Positions 45,286-57,955 are shown, counted from the first letter of the stretch. The stretch: DNA of 64,000 nt from Microthyrium microscopicum (GCA_010405405.1 MU004241.1:1027359-1091358); one strand, 5' to 3'. Program-made: numbers and translations. The notes: a model not told the origin generated them from the letters alone.

Positions 45286-45901
45286 AGTGCAGAGCTCTGC
45301 TCTTCAGAAAAAATCCACTAACCAGGTCATTCACAAGCGGTGTCTGCTCCTATTCGTCTAACCGCTGCAAGCACTCGATAACAATGCCCAGCCCTCCGGA
45401 TTCGGATAGGCGGATCAGCGGCCCTCGCGGACATGACCTTCATCGAATCGTGATGACTCTAATTGACGTTTTTGGCACAAAAAGTGAGGCCTTGGGAAGC
45501 AAAAAGAGGAAACGGAAAGTCGAAGTAAGATGGGCGTTGGCGGTTTATATAAGAATCATATCAACCTCCTAGATTTCGCAGGCATTTCCCTGATGTGGCT
45601 TATCACGTCAAGAGTGCTTCGATCACGAAATAATTCTGAGGTTAGTCAAAACGCCTCTGAAGCATGGATTCTGGGTTTGTACAGCAGTTCTGGAGATGCA
45701 TGAGAGGTTTCTAGCTCGTATGCTGTGGCCCCGGTTGTGCATGAAGCCTACGACTGGTCGCCGACTTCAGTCTTCGACGAAGCGACCACTCAAACAGCAT
45801 AACAACCACATACCTGGGAACTTGGACTGAACAATCTATGCATTCGCTAATTCTGGGTATCATAAGTAACGTCAACTGGCCGAGTAAAGGTACCACATCA
45901 A
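45286..45901. other. Intergenic
   Basis: About 600 bp between the transposon and the end of the RecQ gene. A 62-codon ATG frame at 45384-45572 has no recognisable product. Nothing else was seen. Confidence 0.45.
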
Positions 45902-48900
45902 TCATGCCAAGGCTCGAATCCCTCCTCCACCTTTCTTGTTTCCCTTGAATTTTGCTCCTCCGCCAGAAGAGCCGCCTTTCTTCGAATACGAAGTCTGTCT
46001 TTTGCGGGGATATGAACCACCTTTTTGGAAGGGTTTAGTGAAATTCTTCGCTGCGGGTTTGCTCGATGCCTTGCTCAGCTGCTGGAATTTCTTGTTGAAT
46101 GCTTCTACGGCGGGATCTTTACTGGCTAGGCCACTGGAAGGTACAGTTGGCCCCTGAAAGAAATGACTCTCCTCCATTGCATCGAGATCGTCGTCGTCTG
46201 AGAAATTATCATCTTCGTCCACGTCCTTGGTGAGGTCAATCACTGTCTCGCGGTTTGGGTCATGAGGCCGGAAGGTTGGATTGTCTCGAGGCATTCTTTT
46301 CTTTCCAAGGGGAGAAGCTTCGGGGTCATTGGATATCGTTCGTTTGATCAGGGCCAGGAACCTATCGCCAAACTGGGTTACTGAAGTCGAGTTCACCCCT
46401 TCCAAAGCTAGCATCTCCTGTTTAGAACTTGGAAGTGCAAGCGCCATGTGCTGGAGCACAGTATTCGAGAATGGTGGGTATCGAAGCGCATTCTTCAACT
46501 TAAGATCCATAGACAGCTTGGTCGCGTGGTGCAAGAATAGTTCAATATTCTTCTTGTGCCCAGGACTCAGTGCCTGCATGATCTCGTCTCCAATGATAGG
46601 ACCTGTATCTCGTGTTGGTGTCTTGTTGCCTCTGAAGGATTGCGTCGATTGTTCAAAGAAGTCTTCGTCGTCTTCGTCGTCATCAACCACGAAACCATCA
46701 TGAACATAACCATGCTGCCCAGTAGGTTGTTCGTTGTCAAAGTACTTATCGTCATCATCGTCAACAACCCGTCTAGGGGCACGGCGTTTCGAAGCTTCTT
46801 GGGCAGGAGACGAGACATAAGTCGACAGACCTTGCTCACGACGAGAAGCTGGCTTTTCTGCATTCTTCTTGGCCTTTGCCTTTGTTTTGCTTTTGGCAGC
46901 GACTTTCTTCGGGGTACGATCGGTTCGCACGTTCATCTCAAAAGTGGGAACCCGGCTCTGAGTATATAGATTTGCAAGCCGCCCGGGCTAAAAAAAAAGG
47001 TCAGCCATGTTATGGTTGCAAGGCAATGGGAACTTACAATAATGTACTGCACCGTGAATTGTTTGTTGGTTTGCTTGTTCACATCCCCAAGTATACCTTG
47101 CATCAAAAGCTTCCAGAAAAAGCGCTCAACATCTTCACGTACCAATTCCTTTCCACTACCATGATGCGACATCTTGCGTCCATTGGGATCTGTGATTGCC
47201 TTTCCGCCTCGATAATGATCTATTAGCTTGAGCATTGTGACATCGAGTTTAAAAGTCTCGCCATCGTCCCATCCACGGTTTCGGGTTGGAGGTTGACATT
47301 CATAAATCAGGGCAACTGCATTTTTGGCATGTTCTGTGAAATCTTCTGTCTCAAAGGTAGCTCCTGAATTGCAGTTGTCGCATTCTTTGTAGCATTCTTC
47401 GGGGTCGAATATGTCACCAAAGTATCGCAACACTTGTTCGCGACGACAGTCAGTTTTGTTGTCGCAGAACTGGGAAACAACATTCAGCATCTCGAGCTGT
47501 GTTTGCTTTTGTTCAGGGGTCCCCTCTCCTTCTTGAATCATTCTCTTGTATTTGGGAAAGTCTGCCCCCGAGTAGAAAAGAATGCAGGAAGATCGATTGC
47601 CATCGCGGCCGGCTCGACCAGTCTCTTGATAATATCCCTCTAGGCTTTTCGGAATACTGTGGTGAATAACAAAGCGCACATCAGGTTTATCGATTCCCAT
47701 GCCAAACGCTACCGTTGCAACAATAACCTTGTACACTCCACGCTGCCATTTCTCCTGGATATCGGTCTTTTCTCCATCCTCTACTTCGGCATGATAATGA
47801 TGTGCGGAAATATTGCTTTCTCTTAATTTTTGAGCGACCGTTTCGCAGGTTTTGCGGGCTAGACAATATATGATGCCACATTGATCACGAAACGAGCCTT
47901 TGATGATTTCGACAATATCCTTCATGACGCTGGCAGTCTTCTTTCTCACTTCGTAATAGAGATTTGGGCGATTGAAACCTTGCTTGAACACTTTGCAGCC
48001 AGTCATCCCGAGCTGGAACATCACATCGGTTTTGACGTTTTCGGTAGCGGTAGCAGTCAAGGCCATGACGGGAACTCCCGGAAATAGCCTTCTTACGTTC
48101 CCGAGCTCTTTATAATCTGGCCGGAAATCGTGGCCCCATTGACTGACGCAGTGTGCTTCGTCAATGACAATTCGAGCCAACTTGTTTCGCCGATGGAGCT
48201 GAACAAACTGATTAATCATGGCCTGATTTTTGCTGAGCATCTCAGGAGTAACGTAGAGCATGCGAACATATTGCTCAGGTTCCGTCTCTTGCATGCCGGC
48301 TCGTATCAGGTTTTTTGATTCTCGGTCACTTTTGGAGTTTATGAGAAAGGCTTGAATACCAAGAGCATTCAAATGAGCCACCTGATCAGCCATCAAACTC
48401 AACAGTGGAGAAATGACAATAGTGACGCCTCTGGTTTTGCCCTTGTTGATCATTGCTGGCAATTGGTAGCATAGCGACTTACCGCCTCCTGTCGGCATGA
48501 GGACGAAAACATCCTCTCCAGCCAGAGTGGTGTTGATAGAATCAAGCTGATTAGGTCTAAAGCCCGTGAGCTTGAATCTGTGAAGCATTTCCTGCCTAAC
48601 GCTCCTTGACCACGGAAATTTCAGAAGGTCGTGATTGTCCATGGGATTTGCTCTGTATATTGACGGAACCTCCTTTCGAGATTTGGCATGTTGATCGAAC
48701 AGGGTTTTGGTGGTCGCATTTCCCGTCGTCTCTTTCAGAGGTACTCGTGCAGCAGATCGCACAGGTGCTGCTGGAATTTGACGCAAAGACGGCTGGCTGT
48801 CATATTGTTCGGCTGCTTTAACCAAGTCGTCGTCAAAGCCGTCGGATCCAAATTCACCGTCATTGTCAAGCATGAGGGCATCATCATCGTCTTCAAATTT

Positions 48901-50826
48901 ATCTGGAGGCATATCTCTGAACAAAGACTCCTCGAAATCGGGGTCAGAGAAATATCCCACATCCTTGTCGTGTATTGGCTGTGCTCTGGAAGCGGACTGA
49001 CATTGTGGTACTCCGGTGTAACTTGGGGGCTTTCTGATTTCCGATTGATTTGTTTGGTTGTTTTTACGTGGAAAATCATACGATTCTACCCTCGGAGCAA
49101 ACTGTATTCCTTTGCCAGCGTTCCAAGTCTTAACAGGACTTTTAGGTGGTTCAACATCGCTGACAAAAGACTGCGTTTGTTTCACTAGTTCTGGACTTTG
49201 GAGATATCCGGACTTTGGCTCGCGAGGCGCAACTTTTTCATCATAATTTCGCGGTGCTTGAGTGGACTGCACCATGATCGCTTTACTATGCTGGTCCGAG
49301 GGCGGTCTGATAAGGTTTCCTCCCTGTAAAAGCTTCGCCGTGGTGAGATATTGAATAACCGACAGTTGCTCCTCCTTCATCTTAGCCGTGAGCGCAATGT
49401 TCTCTTTCGAAATCAGCTGGAAATCCCTGCCTTGGTCAAAAGCGTCATGTAGATCTTGTGCGAGTTTATCTTTTCGCGTTTTGAGATGGGTCAGAGTACT
49501 GCTGGAAGCCTTGAGATACTCGACCGCTGTTCGTCGCATACCATTTGCCTGTCGTCTGACCCCCAACTCCGGAGGAAGAGGTTCTCCTTTCTCAAAGTAT
49601 TCGTGAAGGGTCTTTTGGATTGCAATCTTCTCCTTTTCAACTACTTTCAATTCTGCATCCAGGTCTTGGCACGACCACTTAAGAAACATGTCAATGACTG
49701 CAAGATCTCGATTTGAAATTTGCTGAAGTAGCGCTGGAGCCGGCTGAGGAGGGAATACTTGGACCACCACTGGAGTATTTACGGTTTTGATCGGAGGGGA
49801 TTCCGGCACTGCATCGGCGGAGTGAAATTCAGTATCTCCTCCGCTGTCGAATTCATCGCCGGAATCTGGTATAACACGCCGCCTAGATATCTTGATATTT
49901 GATTGAGCATCAGAATTGGTGCGACTCATAGTCTTTCTTTTCCTTTTCTCGCTCCCCGAGGAGGTAGGGACAACAGAATGCGGCTCTTTCGGTTTGGGAC
50001 GATTGACAGATGGTGGCTGATGAATATCTACAAACGTCTCCGGCTTCCGCCTTCTCACTTGTGAAAGCAATGGGGATGGACTTCGGATGGGCAAACTGAG
50101 TTGGCTCGCAGACTTTCGGGGGCTAAGTAAATCATAAGGCGGTGGCGGATCTTCTCGGTTCATGATAGCATCTATCGCTTGAAATCCTTCATCATCTTCG
50201 ACTGGCGTTGCTGCTCTTCGCTTCGGGGCTAAAGCCGTAGATGTTCCTGAGATATCACTACTTTTGCGTTTGTGTCCTGTGCGATGCCCGGGCTTTGTTG
50301 GTTGAGGGTCCATGGTCAAGTCAAGCGACTGAATGTCAGACGGTAAAGGAATCATGGTCATTGGGACTTGAACGGTGTTTGACATCGTACGTCCCACTCT
50401 ATCGTTGACGGTGTAGCTCTGTCCGAATTGATCTTCATTGTTGTCCGTCGAAACAGGCGTTGCTTTGCGACTTGACTTTGGGGCCGTTCTCAGTCTGGCC
50501 ATATCAGGACCAGGCATGGAAGTTTGAATGTCCGGGCCAAAATCGTGTTGTTGCCTGGATTGATGTTGCTCGATACCCGTAGCCAACGTTACCGACTCTT
50601 CAATCAGATGCTCCAAGATTGGGCTTGGATCTCTTGCAGTTTGTAACCCACTAATTGTGTCATCTGGTGGAATGTCGAAACTCGTGTTAGAGTAATCCAC
50701 GAGAGTCTCTGCGCTAGGATCAACAGGCGTGTATGGTGCGGCGAGTGGGGGAATGAAGGGTCTGTTGTTGAGAAGCCAGTTGATCTGCTCGGTGAGGTTG
50801 TTTACAGTGGCGGTACTAGAAGGCAT
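45902..50826 (-). CDS. RecQ-family DNA helicase, Sgs1/BLM/QDE-3 type
   Basis: 3'-5' helicase that dissolves recombination intermediates with Top3-Rmi1. Two exons, 50826-47038 and 46987-45902, give 1624 residues. Residues 1-680 are disordered and Ser/Pro-rich with acidic patches (DVGYFSDPDFEESLF). The RecQ core occupies about 745-1090: FRPNQLDSI, Walker A PTGGGKSLCYQ (about 777), DEAHCVSQWGHDFRPDY (about 887), TATA and QETGRAGRDG. The zinc/RQC region has the four Cys (CRREQVL, CYKECDNC). An HRDC domain lies near 1396-1476. The tail is basic and Gly-rich (KKGGSSGGGAKFKGNKKGGGG). The length and layout match full-length Sgs1/BLM orthologues; Neurospora QDE-3 also acts in quelling. Confidence 0.94.
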
Positions 50827-51321
50827 TGGATCCGTATATGCCTTCTACGCTAGCTTTGTCCAGGAGAATGCGCCCCATGAGAAGTTCAAGGACTGCGAGC
50901 CTTGCAATGTGTCGGGAGTTATGGTTTGTAGGAGTCGAGGTCCGAGTGCGAAGGCGATGTCGAGATACGGAGGTACAACGACGCGTTGACGCGTCGGGAT
51001 TGGCTCAAAATATTCAATGCACACGATATCAGCTGACCTGGCCGTCTCAAAATATTCTGAGCGTTGGAGTTGAGCTAACCACTTTAGGTTCCACTATAAA
51101 CACGAAGCTAGATTAAATGTTCTGAGCGGTATTTAAATGGCTCTTATCGTCTCTTTAAATGTGACAGGAAAGTGACTGGTCGTCTTCGAGTATATCTAGG
51201 ACAACCTGCGTCGATAGCCCGCCAAAAAGCATGCCAGAAAGCCTCCATGACCTCAATCATACTCTAACAGGAATCTCGCTTAGAACTTTAAGTTTCCAGT
51301 TTTCATTCCGGTGTCTAACAG
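50827..51321. other. Intergenic between RecQ start and ERG2 end
   Basis: About 495 bp; contains the MCB pair and otherwise nothing recognisable. Confidence 0.5.
50981..50994. promoter_or_regulatory. Two tandem ACGCGT (MCB) boxes upstream of the RecQ gene
   Basis: ACGCGT occurs at 50981-50986 and 50989-50994, 155-168 bp upstream of the RecQ ATG. This is the MluI cell-cycle box bound by MBF (Mbp1-Swi6), which drives G1/S DNA-synthesis genes in fungi. The palindrome works in either direction. Confidence 0.65.
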
Positions 51322-52156
51322 TTATACCTTGCCCAATAACAGGTTACCGACCATCTCTCTCGCAGTTATGCGTACTGTGTGGTACAGAGAGGGAATATCC
51401 AAGGTGCTGGCGAAAGCATCCGCAAAACCGAAAGGCAACATGCCAGGGATAAATCCTAAAATCATGTTAGATATGCGCAATCAGTAATGATTCGAAAAAC
51501 ATTACCCTGCGCGAGCTCGATCGCCCAGCAGCCCTCGTGCATTTTATACTGCTTTGCTTTGCCTCTAACCAAATGGTGCACCGAGCCTTTTGGATACCGT
51601 TCCATTACTAGTGAATTTTGGGTTGCTGCCCACTGCTCCCCTTCAATGATGTTGAAGTAGTCGTCCGCTGTATGCCGACCACTATGACCCTCAGTGCCCA
51701 ATGGTGTGCCAAAGACAATCAAGTATTCGGTGATGCTAGCATGGAGGAGATACATCGACCCCATTGCGCCGCCAGCATTGTTGAAGACCCATTCGGAGGC
51801 GTATGGGGAGATTTGTTGCGCGCGCTTTTCGTCTTCCAAGAGCGCAGTGTAGGCATCCCACGATGGATGGTCGGGGAATGGGTTGGCGTTCATGTGTGGG
51901 CCATGCTCGCGACGAAGGCTTTCGGAGATGTGATGGACGACTCCGGCGGTGGAGTTTGGGTAGAGTTCTATTGCTTCCTGGACGAGCGCATGCATCTTGC
52001 CATGCTCGAATATGTAAAACCGTTCCTAGAATCACACATCAGGGTATCGACTTACACTACTATGGCTTGTCTTACCTTGACTCCATCAACCCAAACTGCT
52101 ACACCAGCTAGCAGAGCAACAACAAGCGCTAGAAGCGCCGAACGAGGACCAAACAT
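51322..52156 (-). CDS. ERG2: C-8 sterol isomerase
   Basis: Shifts the C8-C9 double bond to C7-C8 in ergosterol synthesis, in the ER membrane; target of morpholines; homologous to the sigma-1 receptor. Three exons, 52156-52076, 52025-51506 and 51455-51322, give 244 residues. The first 25 residues form the single N-terminal membrane anchor (SALLALVVALLAGVAVWV). Core motifs follow: FYIFEHGKMH, FPDHPSWDAYTALLEDEKRAQQI, WVFNNAGGAMGSMYLLHASITEYLIVFGTPLGTEGHSGRH and the C-terminal PGMLPFGFADAF with a terminal hydrophobic helix. The third exon was found by tracing the donor after AQG; without it the protein would lose its characteristic C-terminus. Confidence 0.95.
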
Positions 52157-52739
52157 GTTGCGATGGTGTTGAAAGGAAATGTAAACACCACTCGGAGAAT
52201 TTCAGGGTGCAAGAAGATTTCAGGATCTACCAATCAAATGACCGAAATGACTCTAGATCTGTGCACGGACTCATGGCTCAGCCTGATCCATTTGATATCG
52301 GCCTCTCATGCTTCGGGTACTGTGGAACTGTACAACCGGATGTCAGACGTGCTCTCCACTGACCTGCGTGCCTGCAAGTTGCAAGAAAATGTTGATACAA
52401 TAATATTAGGCTTAGTCGTGCACAAATCAAACCTCAGCCTGGTGAATTATCAAGTCATTTTGAATTGACGTGATATGTTATATTTGATTGATCAAGTACA
52501 TACAAGGGCTCTGACGAATGGATCAGGTAGTATTTAAACAATGGTAAATGAGGTTTTGGCGCAATTGCATGTCACTTTCGATAAATTGTGAGGAAAAACG
52601 ATGCAATGTTGATTTGACGTGATTGATTTATTCAGGTATCATAAGCATATCATTAGGTATTGACATAAAGCATGAAGCATTCAAAGGGGTAAGAACAAAA
52701 GGTTCGAACTCCAACTAATCATCTCAGAAGTGTAGAGAT
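52157..52739. other. Intergenic
   Basis: About 580 bp between ERG2 promoter and the Hsp12 3' end. A B-box-like GGTTCGAACTCC near 52700 has no A-box or cloverleaf partner. No gene found. Confidence 0.5.
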
Positions 52740-53063
52740 TTAGTGCTTGTCTCCCATTCCAAGAGCGTTCTTGGTCTTGTCGAGAACACTCTCGCCTGTT
52801 CCTCCGTGAACGGCATCGTCCTTGGATCGACCCATCTTGTCAGCGGCTGATTGGCCTGTTGACTTCTCAGAGTCTGGCATGACGGATCTGTGAGTCAATT
52901 AGTATAAGCTTTGAATGATGCTTAGTGCTTAAACATACCGTGAGATTTTGTCGCCAGTGTCGGTGAGACCCTCCTTGGTCTTCTCCATGGTAGACTTGGA
53001 AGAGTCGGGGGTCATGCCCTCCTTGGCCTTGGTGGAGAAATCTTTGCGTCCGGCGTCAGTCAT
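52740..53063 (-). CDS. Hsp12/Hsp9-family small heat-shock protein
   Basis: Two exons, 53063-52939 and 52887-52740, encode 90 residues. The sequence is highly charged, Gly/Asp/Lys/Ser-rich and lacks Cys and Trp. It begins MTDAGRKDFSTKAKEGMTPDS, with a repeated K-x-K-E-G motif, and ends NALGMGDKH: signatures of yeast Hsp12, S. pombe Hsp9 and Aspergillus AwhA-like proteins. These intrinsically disordered proteins associate with membranes under heat, osmotic and stationary-phase stress. It is probably stress-induced, which fits the TATA and STRE elements upstream. Confidence 0.93.
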
Positions 53064-54779
53064 GTTGATTGATTGAAATGAGTTTGGTTTGGTAAGTGTT
53101 TGGTTGTAGAATTGGTTTTGAATTGTAGAGTTGATGGATGATGGAGAAAGGATGAAAAGTGCTTGCTGGGACGAAGCTTTATAGAAGATAAAAGACCAAA
53201 GCTGAGCATTTGACGTCACGGTAGTAAAGGTAAACGGAAGGAACAACAACACTCAGGTTGCCCGGTGGCATTGGCACATATGCTTGCCTTCCTTGTGTTG
53301 CTCTCACTGGTTGAGAGGGGTCAGTATGATGCTCGATCTCGCCTTCCTCCAACAATGAATGACGTGGTAAGAGCAGAGTTTCACAAGCACTCTTCAGCAA
53401 CCCACTGTAATGACCATTTAGAGCTAGGCCTTTGAGATACAGTGCTGCATACATGGATATCTACCAGCATTGATCCCAAACAGCAGTATTTTGAGTACCA
53501 ACATGAGCATGTCACATGAAGCATATGACGCTGCCCGGCTGCGGGAGTTATTGGTTGACCCTATACCTCAGAACCTAGACCTCTGTGCTGATTTGCGGGG
53601 GGCCAGGACCACGGAATAAAAATCATGGCAAAGTGACGAACATAGGAAAGTCAGTACCGATGATATTGATCGACATGGCCGATATCATTAATGGTAAAAC
53701 AGGTAACTACGCCAGCAGTAGTCAGGGCTTTTGGGGCCAGTGGCAGGTAAGGCATGCAGCCAGGCGTACCTACCCGAGGCCTCTGGAGGTTAGAGAGAGA
53801 AACATTTCATTATTTAGTTTGGAACATGCTCTGCATCTTTCGCTTGTGCTATACATCTCATGTGGGGTTGTCGTACGCGGTATTCCGTAGTGGTGGGTCT
53901 AGATCCGTGACGTCACACCACGTTTCCCCGTGTTTAAGCGGCGGGGAGATCCAACGGACGCTTCAACACCATGTCCTTACAAGTTTATGTAGCTGTTGCT
54001 GGAATAATGCCAGATTATTTCGCCGGACATCGGGTTAGATGCGAGTCGAACCAATTACTATCGGTTTCTCACCAGACCGTTTCGAGGACACTATGCGGTA
54101 GACATGCGAGGCACCGTTACCGCCATGTGCTTCTCGCGTGGCCTAGCGGAGGGCTAGTCAATCATGAGAAATGTGATGGTTGATATCGTTCGTCATTTGT
54201 CTTGAATCGACTCTTAGACGACTCCATATACAACAGCTTGCAAGGAGGAATGGAAGAGGTTTTATCACGCACAGCCTAATAATCTTTGCCCAAAGGTAAC
54301 TTCAAACCTCAGCCTTATGTGACATCACGTTCAATTGCCAGGTACGCGGTCTTTATTATGCCAGTACTAAGCAGTGAGATATGCAGCGATTTGGCCTTTC
54401 CTAAATCCAACCAGTTGGCAAGCTTGAATATATTGAGCAAAGCAAGGATAGAGACACTTTGCATAACTAAGGCCGTTGCGGTAAGATCGGTTGTGAAGAT
54501 TGATTGTTTCCTCAAACGGTTCGATATCGGAACGGAATGATTTTCATAATGTGATGCAACCATTGACGTAAGGTCTCTAGCTGTATGGTGAGGGCCACGA
54601 GTTACCTGCTTATGAAGTCTATCAAGATCAAAGAGATCTGATCTTCGTGAAACGCCCTTGTTAGCAGTATGCTCAATACCGGGTGACCGCATGCATTGCC
54701 AACTTCCACTCGTGTTTGCCTAAAAAGTAGGCAGAAAGCCTGTTTGAAAACGACTTTCAAGTAGGATCGTCGATTGCGA
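53064..54779. other. Intergenic
   Basis: About 1.7 kb. Apart from the Hsp12 promoter elements, only short frames without recognisable products are present. No RNA gene or transposon ends were found. Confidence 0.5.
53177..53320 (-). promoter_or_regulatory. TATA box and STRE in the Hsp12 promoter
   Basis: On the minus strand, CTATAAAG lies at 53184-53177, about 115 bp before the ATG. An AGGGG stress-response element (Msn2/4-type) lies at 53316-53320 on the plus strand, about 255 bp upstream. Both fit a stress-induced gene; a single STRE is weak evidence by itself. Confidence 0.45.
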
Positions 54780-56320
54780 TCATACAAGTCTTTCGGCCCA
54801 ATCGTTGGCTATTTTCTCCAATACAGACTCCACCACCTTGGCTTCTCGCTCAGGCACAACCTGCCAGTTGGAAATTGCTATTCGCACCGCCTTCTGATCA
54901 TCCCAAGCAGTCCCGGATACGTACATTTGTCCACTTTCATTTATCAAATCGACTAAAATGTCATTGAGACCAGAATCGCTGGCCCTGAAGAGTACAATCA
55001 TGTAGATGTTGTCCATGTTCTTCACTCCTTTTCCAGTTTTTGATGGTAAGAGAGTATAAGCTTCATGCTCATTCACCCATGACGCGACACGTCTAGCCGT
55101 GTTCACTTGCCGCTCAATTATATCCACATAGCCTTGGATGCCGTATGCATGCAGCGAAGCATACATTGGCAATGCTCTAAAGCGCCGGGAGTTTTCAATG
55201 CCAATGTTCAGTGGTGATGCAATGGTATTCGGGTCACTGTATGCAGAACCAAGATAAGCAGCGCCGGCATTCTGGAACACAGATTCTGCAACGTCCCTGT
55301 GTTTAGACCAGAAGATCCCGCAGTCATACGGCACGTTGAAGAGCTTATGGCCATCACTTGCAATAGAATCTGCGAGTTCTATTCCTGCAGTACCATCCAC
55401 AAGCAGAGGAAACTTCTCAGCCGGCAGACATCTGGCGAGGATTCCGAAAGCTAAACGTCGTCAAAAAGCCATTCTCCTGAAAGTCTCCAGCATAAATAGA
55501 GATTAGAAAACTTACCCGCATCGACATGAATCCACGCTCCATGGTCATCGCACAGTTTGCGAATTTCATGCATGTAGTTCCTAGTCGTTGCGAATTGACC
55601 TGTGTTTACTTCTCCGCAAGACACTGCCACTATACTCACCGTTTTTGGCTTGTTCAGGTGCTTCTTTAAAGCCTCAAGGTCAAACAGCAGAGGAGTTGAA
55701 GGATCCGTAACATCAATGACCGAGTTGCGACCTAAACCAACGACACTGCTGGCTTTGCGTATCGACGAATGTGGCATGGTGGTCAAAATCTGTATACCCT
55801 CGATGCCAACAAGCTTCAAAGCATCCGAAAGACCAAATTCTGCTACACTAACATCTTCTAGCCCATTTCGACGACCTGCTTCTCGAACAACAAAGTCCCG
55901 ACCGCATGCAAGGCCCAGAATGTTGCTTGCGGTTGCTCCTGTCGTAAATGTACGATGCTTCCAGTCTCTTTCGTCCAGCTTCAACAGTTCGAGGAGCCAG
56001 CGTAAAGCCGTGTCTTCAACCACAGTCGCTATGCTGTATTTGGGCAGATGGACTTGGACATTGGCATCGAGCTGCGTGACTAGATTGTCGGCCCTTGCTG
56101 CAACTGGTGTTACGCCTCCGGTGACAAAGCCGAAATATGAAGGCGCGGTTGCTCCAATTACAGCCTTTGATATCGCTTGCAAGTGCAGTTCTGTGTCTTT
56201 TGAGCCCTCAATTGGTAGATGACTGGCCAGCAGTTGAGTTTTGAGTTGCTCGATGTGGCGGGCATATTCTTCTCTAGAGCTTGGATAGAGCGCAAGCTGA
56301 CTTTGGGAGGTTGACAACAT
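54780..56320 (-). CDS. PLP-dependent group II amino-acid decarboxylase
   Basis: Two exons, 56320-55516 and 55450-54780, encode 491 residues. The fold-type-I landmarks are present: FTTGATASNILGLACGRD (phosphate-binding), CGEVNTGQFAT, the cofactor-binding Asp in WIHVDAAFG split by the intron, and the Schiff-base Lys in SDGHKLFNVPYDCG. The family includes aromatic-L-amino-acid, tyrosine, glutamate and sulfinoalanine decarboxylases; which substrate applies cannot be read here. The ATG at 56320 is chosen; the frame is open further upstream but only from a non-ATG codon. No presequence seen, so likely cytosolic. Confidence 0.9.
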
Positions 56321-57235
56321 CTGGGATACGGCTTCCCTTGTTATTCTAGGCCTTGCTAGAGACCGAATTTCGAAGGTTATAGTATGATATATATTCACTG
56401 CTCATGCGAGTCTGACTCTTGAAGCTAAACCGATGTCGGAACCACTGGTCGTCTAGTGCTTTTCTACCTGTACTGAATCCTTCAAAGTACGGATAGTTGC
56501 TAATGTTGCTGGATATGGCAGGTGGTGATCGGACGCTACCCCGTTCGATTTCATAATCACAAGGATACATAATCTGTAAAAAGGGAGCATAACACAGCTA
56601 CTAACTCAAAAAGTAGGCGCGCTTTGTATCTATGTTGACATCGATGGATGGTGCTGCAGCTGCTTCTGTCTGCTGAGGTGAAAGTAATTTGGCATCTCTA
56701 TTCTCAATAAGATCAAAGATATATTTACTGCGAAGTCATTGTGAAGAGCTTCAGAGACGCGCCAGGGCATAGATTTGACGTGTTGGTTCCCGCGCTGCAA
56801 GCTGGTGGGGAACGATTGGTTTCGGCGACCCAACGAGGCAGGTCACCACCAACAGTTGACGTCCTGCCTGCCTCTCAACCGCATGCACCAACCTCTATTA
56901 AGCAACCATCTCTTCAACCCAACTCGATACATTACAACTCATTTCTTTAAACCATACAACAAACGTGTCCTTCTCATCGCCGTCGCTTCAAAGTCTAATC
57001 ATCGGATTCTGTGTCGACCTACTGACTTGAAACACCAATCACAGCCCCATTCAGGCTGCCGTCATCAATCTTCGCGATCTACAAGACCTCTCGCCTCCTA
57101 TAGCCCCAACACGTTTCTATCACTATCTCCCAAACCTTTGGCGGATCATAGGTACTTCAGATCAAGCACCCAAGCAATATCTCCACTTGCACACCCCACA
57201 CGGCGAACCCGCCCCGCTTCACAGCTTAAATAACC
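56321..57235. other. Intergenic, divergent promoters
   Basis: About 915 bp. The right part (56860-57230) is C-rich on the plus strand, like a fungal 5' leader. No gene or repeat recognised. Confidence 0.5.
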
Positions 57236-57955
57236 ATGTCTACCTTCATAGAAAATCTCTGGAACTCCGTCTTCACACCTGGTACTACACCTACGCTTCT
57301 AATCGCAACAAACGTTACATTCGGAGCTCTCCAAGTTGTCCTTGGTATCCTTTTAGCTACCACCAAATCAATACACTTTATCGTCCTATCAACACTCTGC
57401 GCAGGCCTCTGGTGGGCTATCAACTGGTTCGCCGCAGAACTACAGAAAGCAGAAAAGGCAGAACAAGAAGCCGGCCGGCTAAGGAAACGACGCACCGGAC
57501 TCATGGAAGAAAAACGTGAGAACGATCGTGATACCGATTATACTGGGGAGGACTCCACGGAGACTGAGACGGAGGTTGAGGGAGATCAGCCCAAACGCGT
57601 CCAAGTTCGTGGTGGACCGCATAAGGCTCAGGCTGTCATGGATAGTGCTGCTGGCGCGAGCGACGACGCGTCGGAGCATCCTCGCATGCGCATTCGCGGA
57701 GGACCTCAGAAAATCCTTGGAGTCATGGAAAGTGCGAAGAGGGCTGAGGCTTCGCGTCAAGAAACTGCGCGACAAGATCGATCCGCTTCGTCTGGCATTC
57801 AGATAAGGGGAGGCCCGGAAAAGATTGCAGCTGTTCTTGGATCGGCTGGACAAGACTCTGAAAGCCAGGAGTCGGCTAGACGCTCTACGGGAGAGCTTGG
57901 AGAATCAGGCTCCGTCAGTACTGACAGCGAGTGGGAGAAAGTCTCTGATCGATAG
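57236..57955 (+). CDS. Pkr1-like ER protein (V-ATPase assembly) with repeat tail
   Basis: Intronless, 239 residues. The first 75 residues match yeast Pkr1: MSTFIENLWNSVFTPGTTP followed by two membrane segments (LLIATNVTFGALQVVLGILLA and IHFIVLSTLCAGLWWAINWF). Pkr1 helps assemble the V-ATPase Vo sector in the ER. The remainder is a cytosolic charged tail much longer than in yeast. It carries three copies of an (V/I/M)x(V/I)RGGPxK...VMxSA motif near residues 121, 150 and 188. The 3' end is in the ordinary place, 426 bp before the SmD1 start. Confidence 0.87.
   Translation: MSTFIENLWNSVFTPGTTPTLLIATNVTFGALQVVLGILLATTKSIHFIVLSTLCAGLWWAINWFAAELQKAEKAEQEAGRLRKRRTGLMEEKRENDRDTDYTGEDSTETETEVEGDQPKRVQVRGGPHKAQAVMDSAAGASDDASEHPRMRIRGGPQKILGVMESAKRAEASRQETARQDRSASSGIQIRGGPEKIAAVLGSAGQDSESQESARRSTGELGESGSVSTDSEWEKVSDR

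Noticed and set aside
45384-45572. 62-codon ATG frame beside the transposon
   Set aside because: Too short, no recognisable domain, and ends in what looks like intergenic sequence.
52690-52720. tRNA B-box-like GGTTCGAACTCC
   Set aside because: No A-box or cloverleaf arms in the right place; it lies in the 3' flank of the Hsp12 gene.
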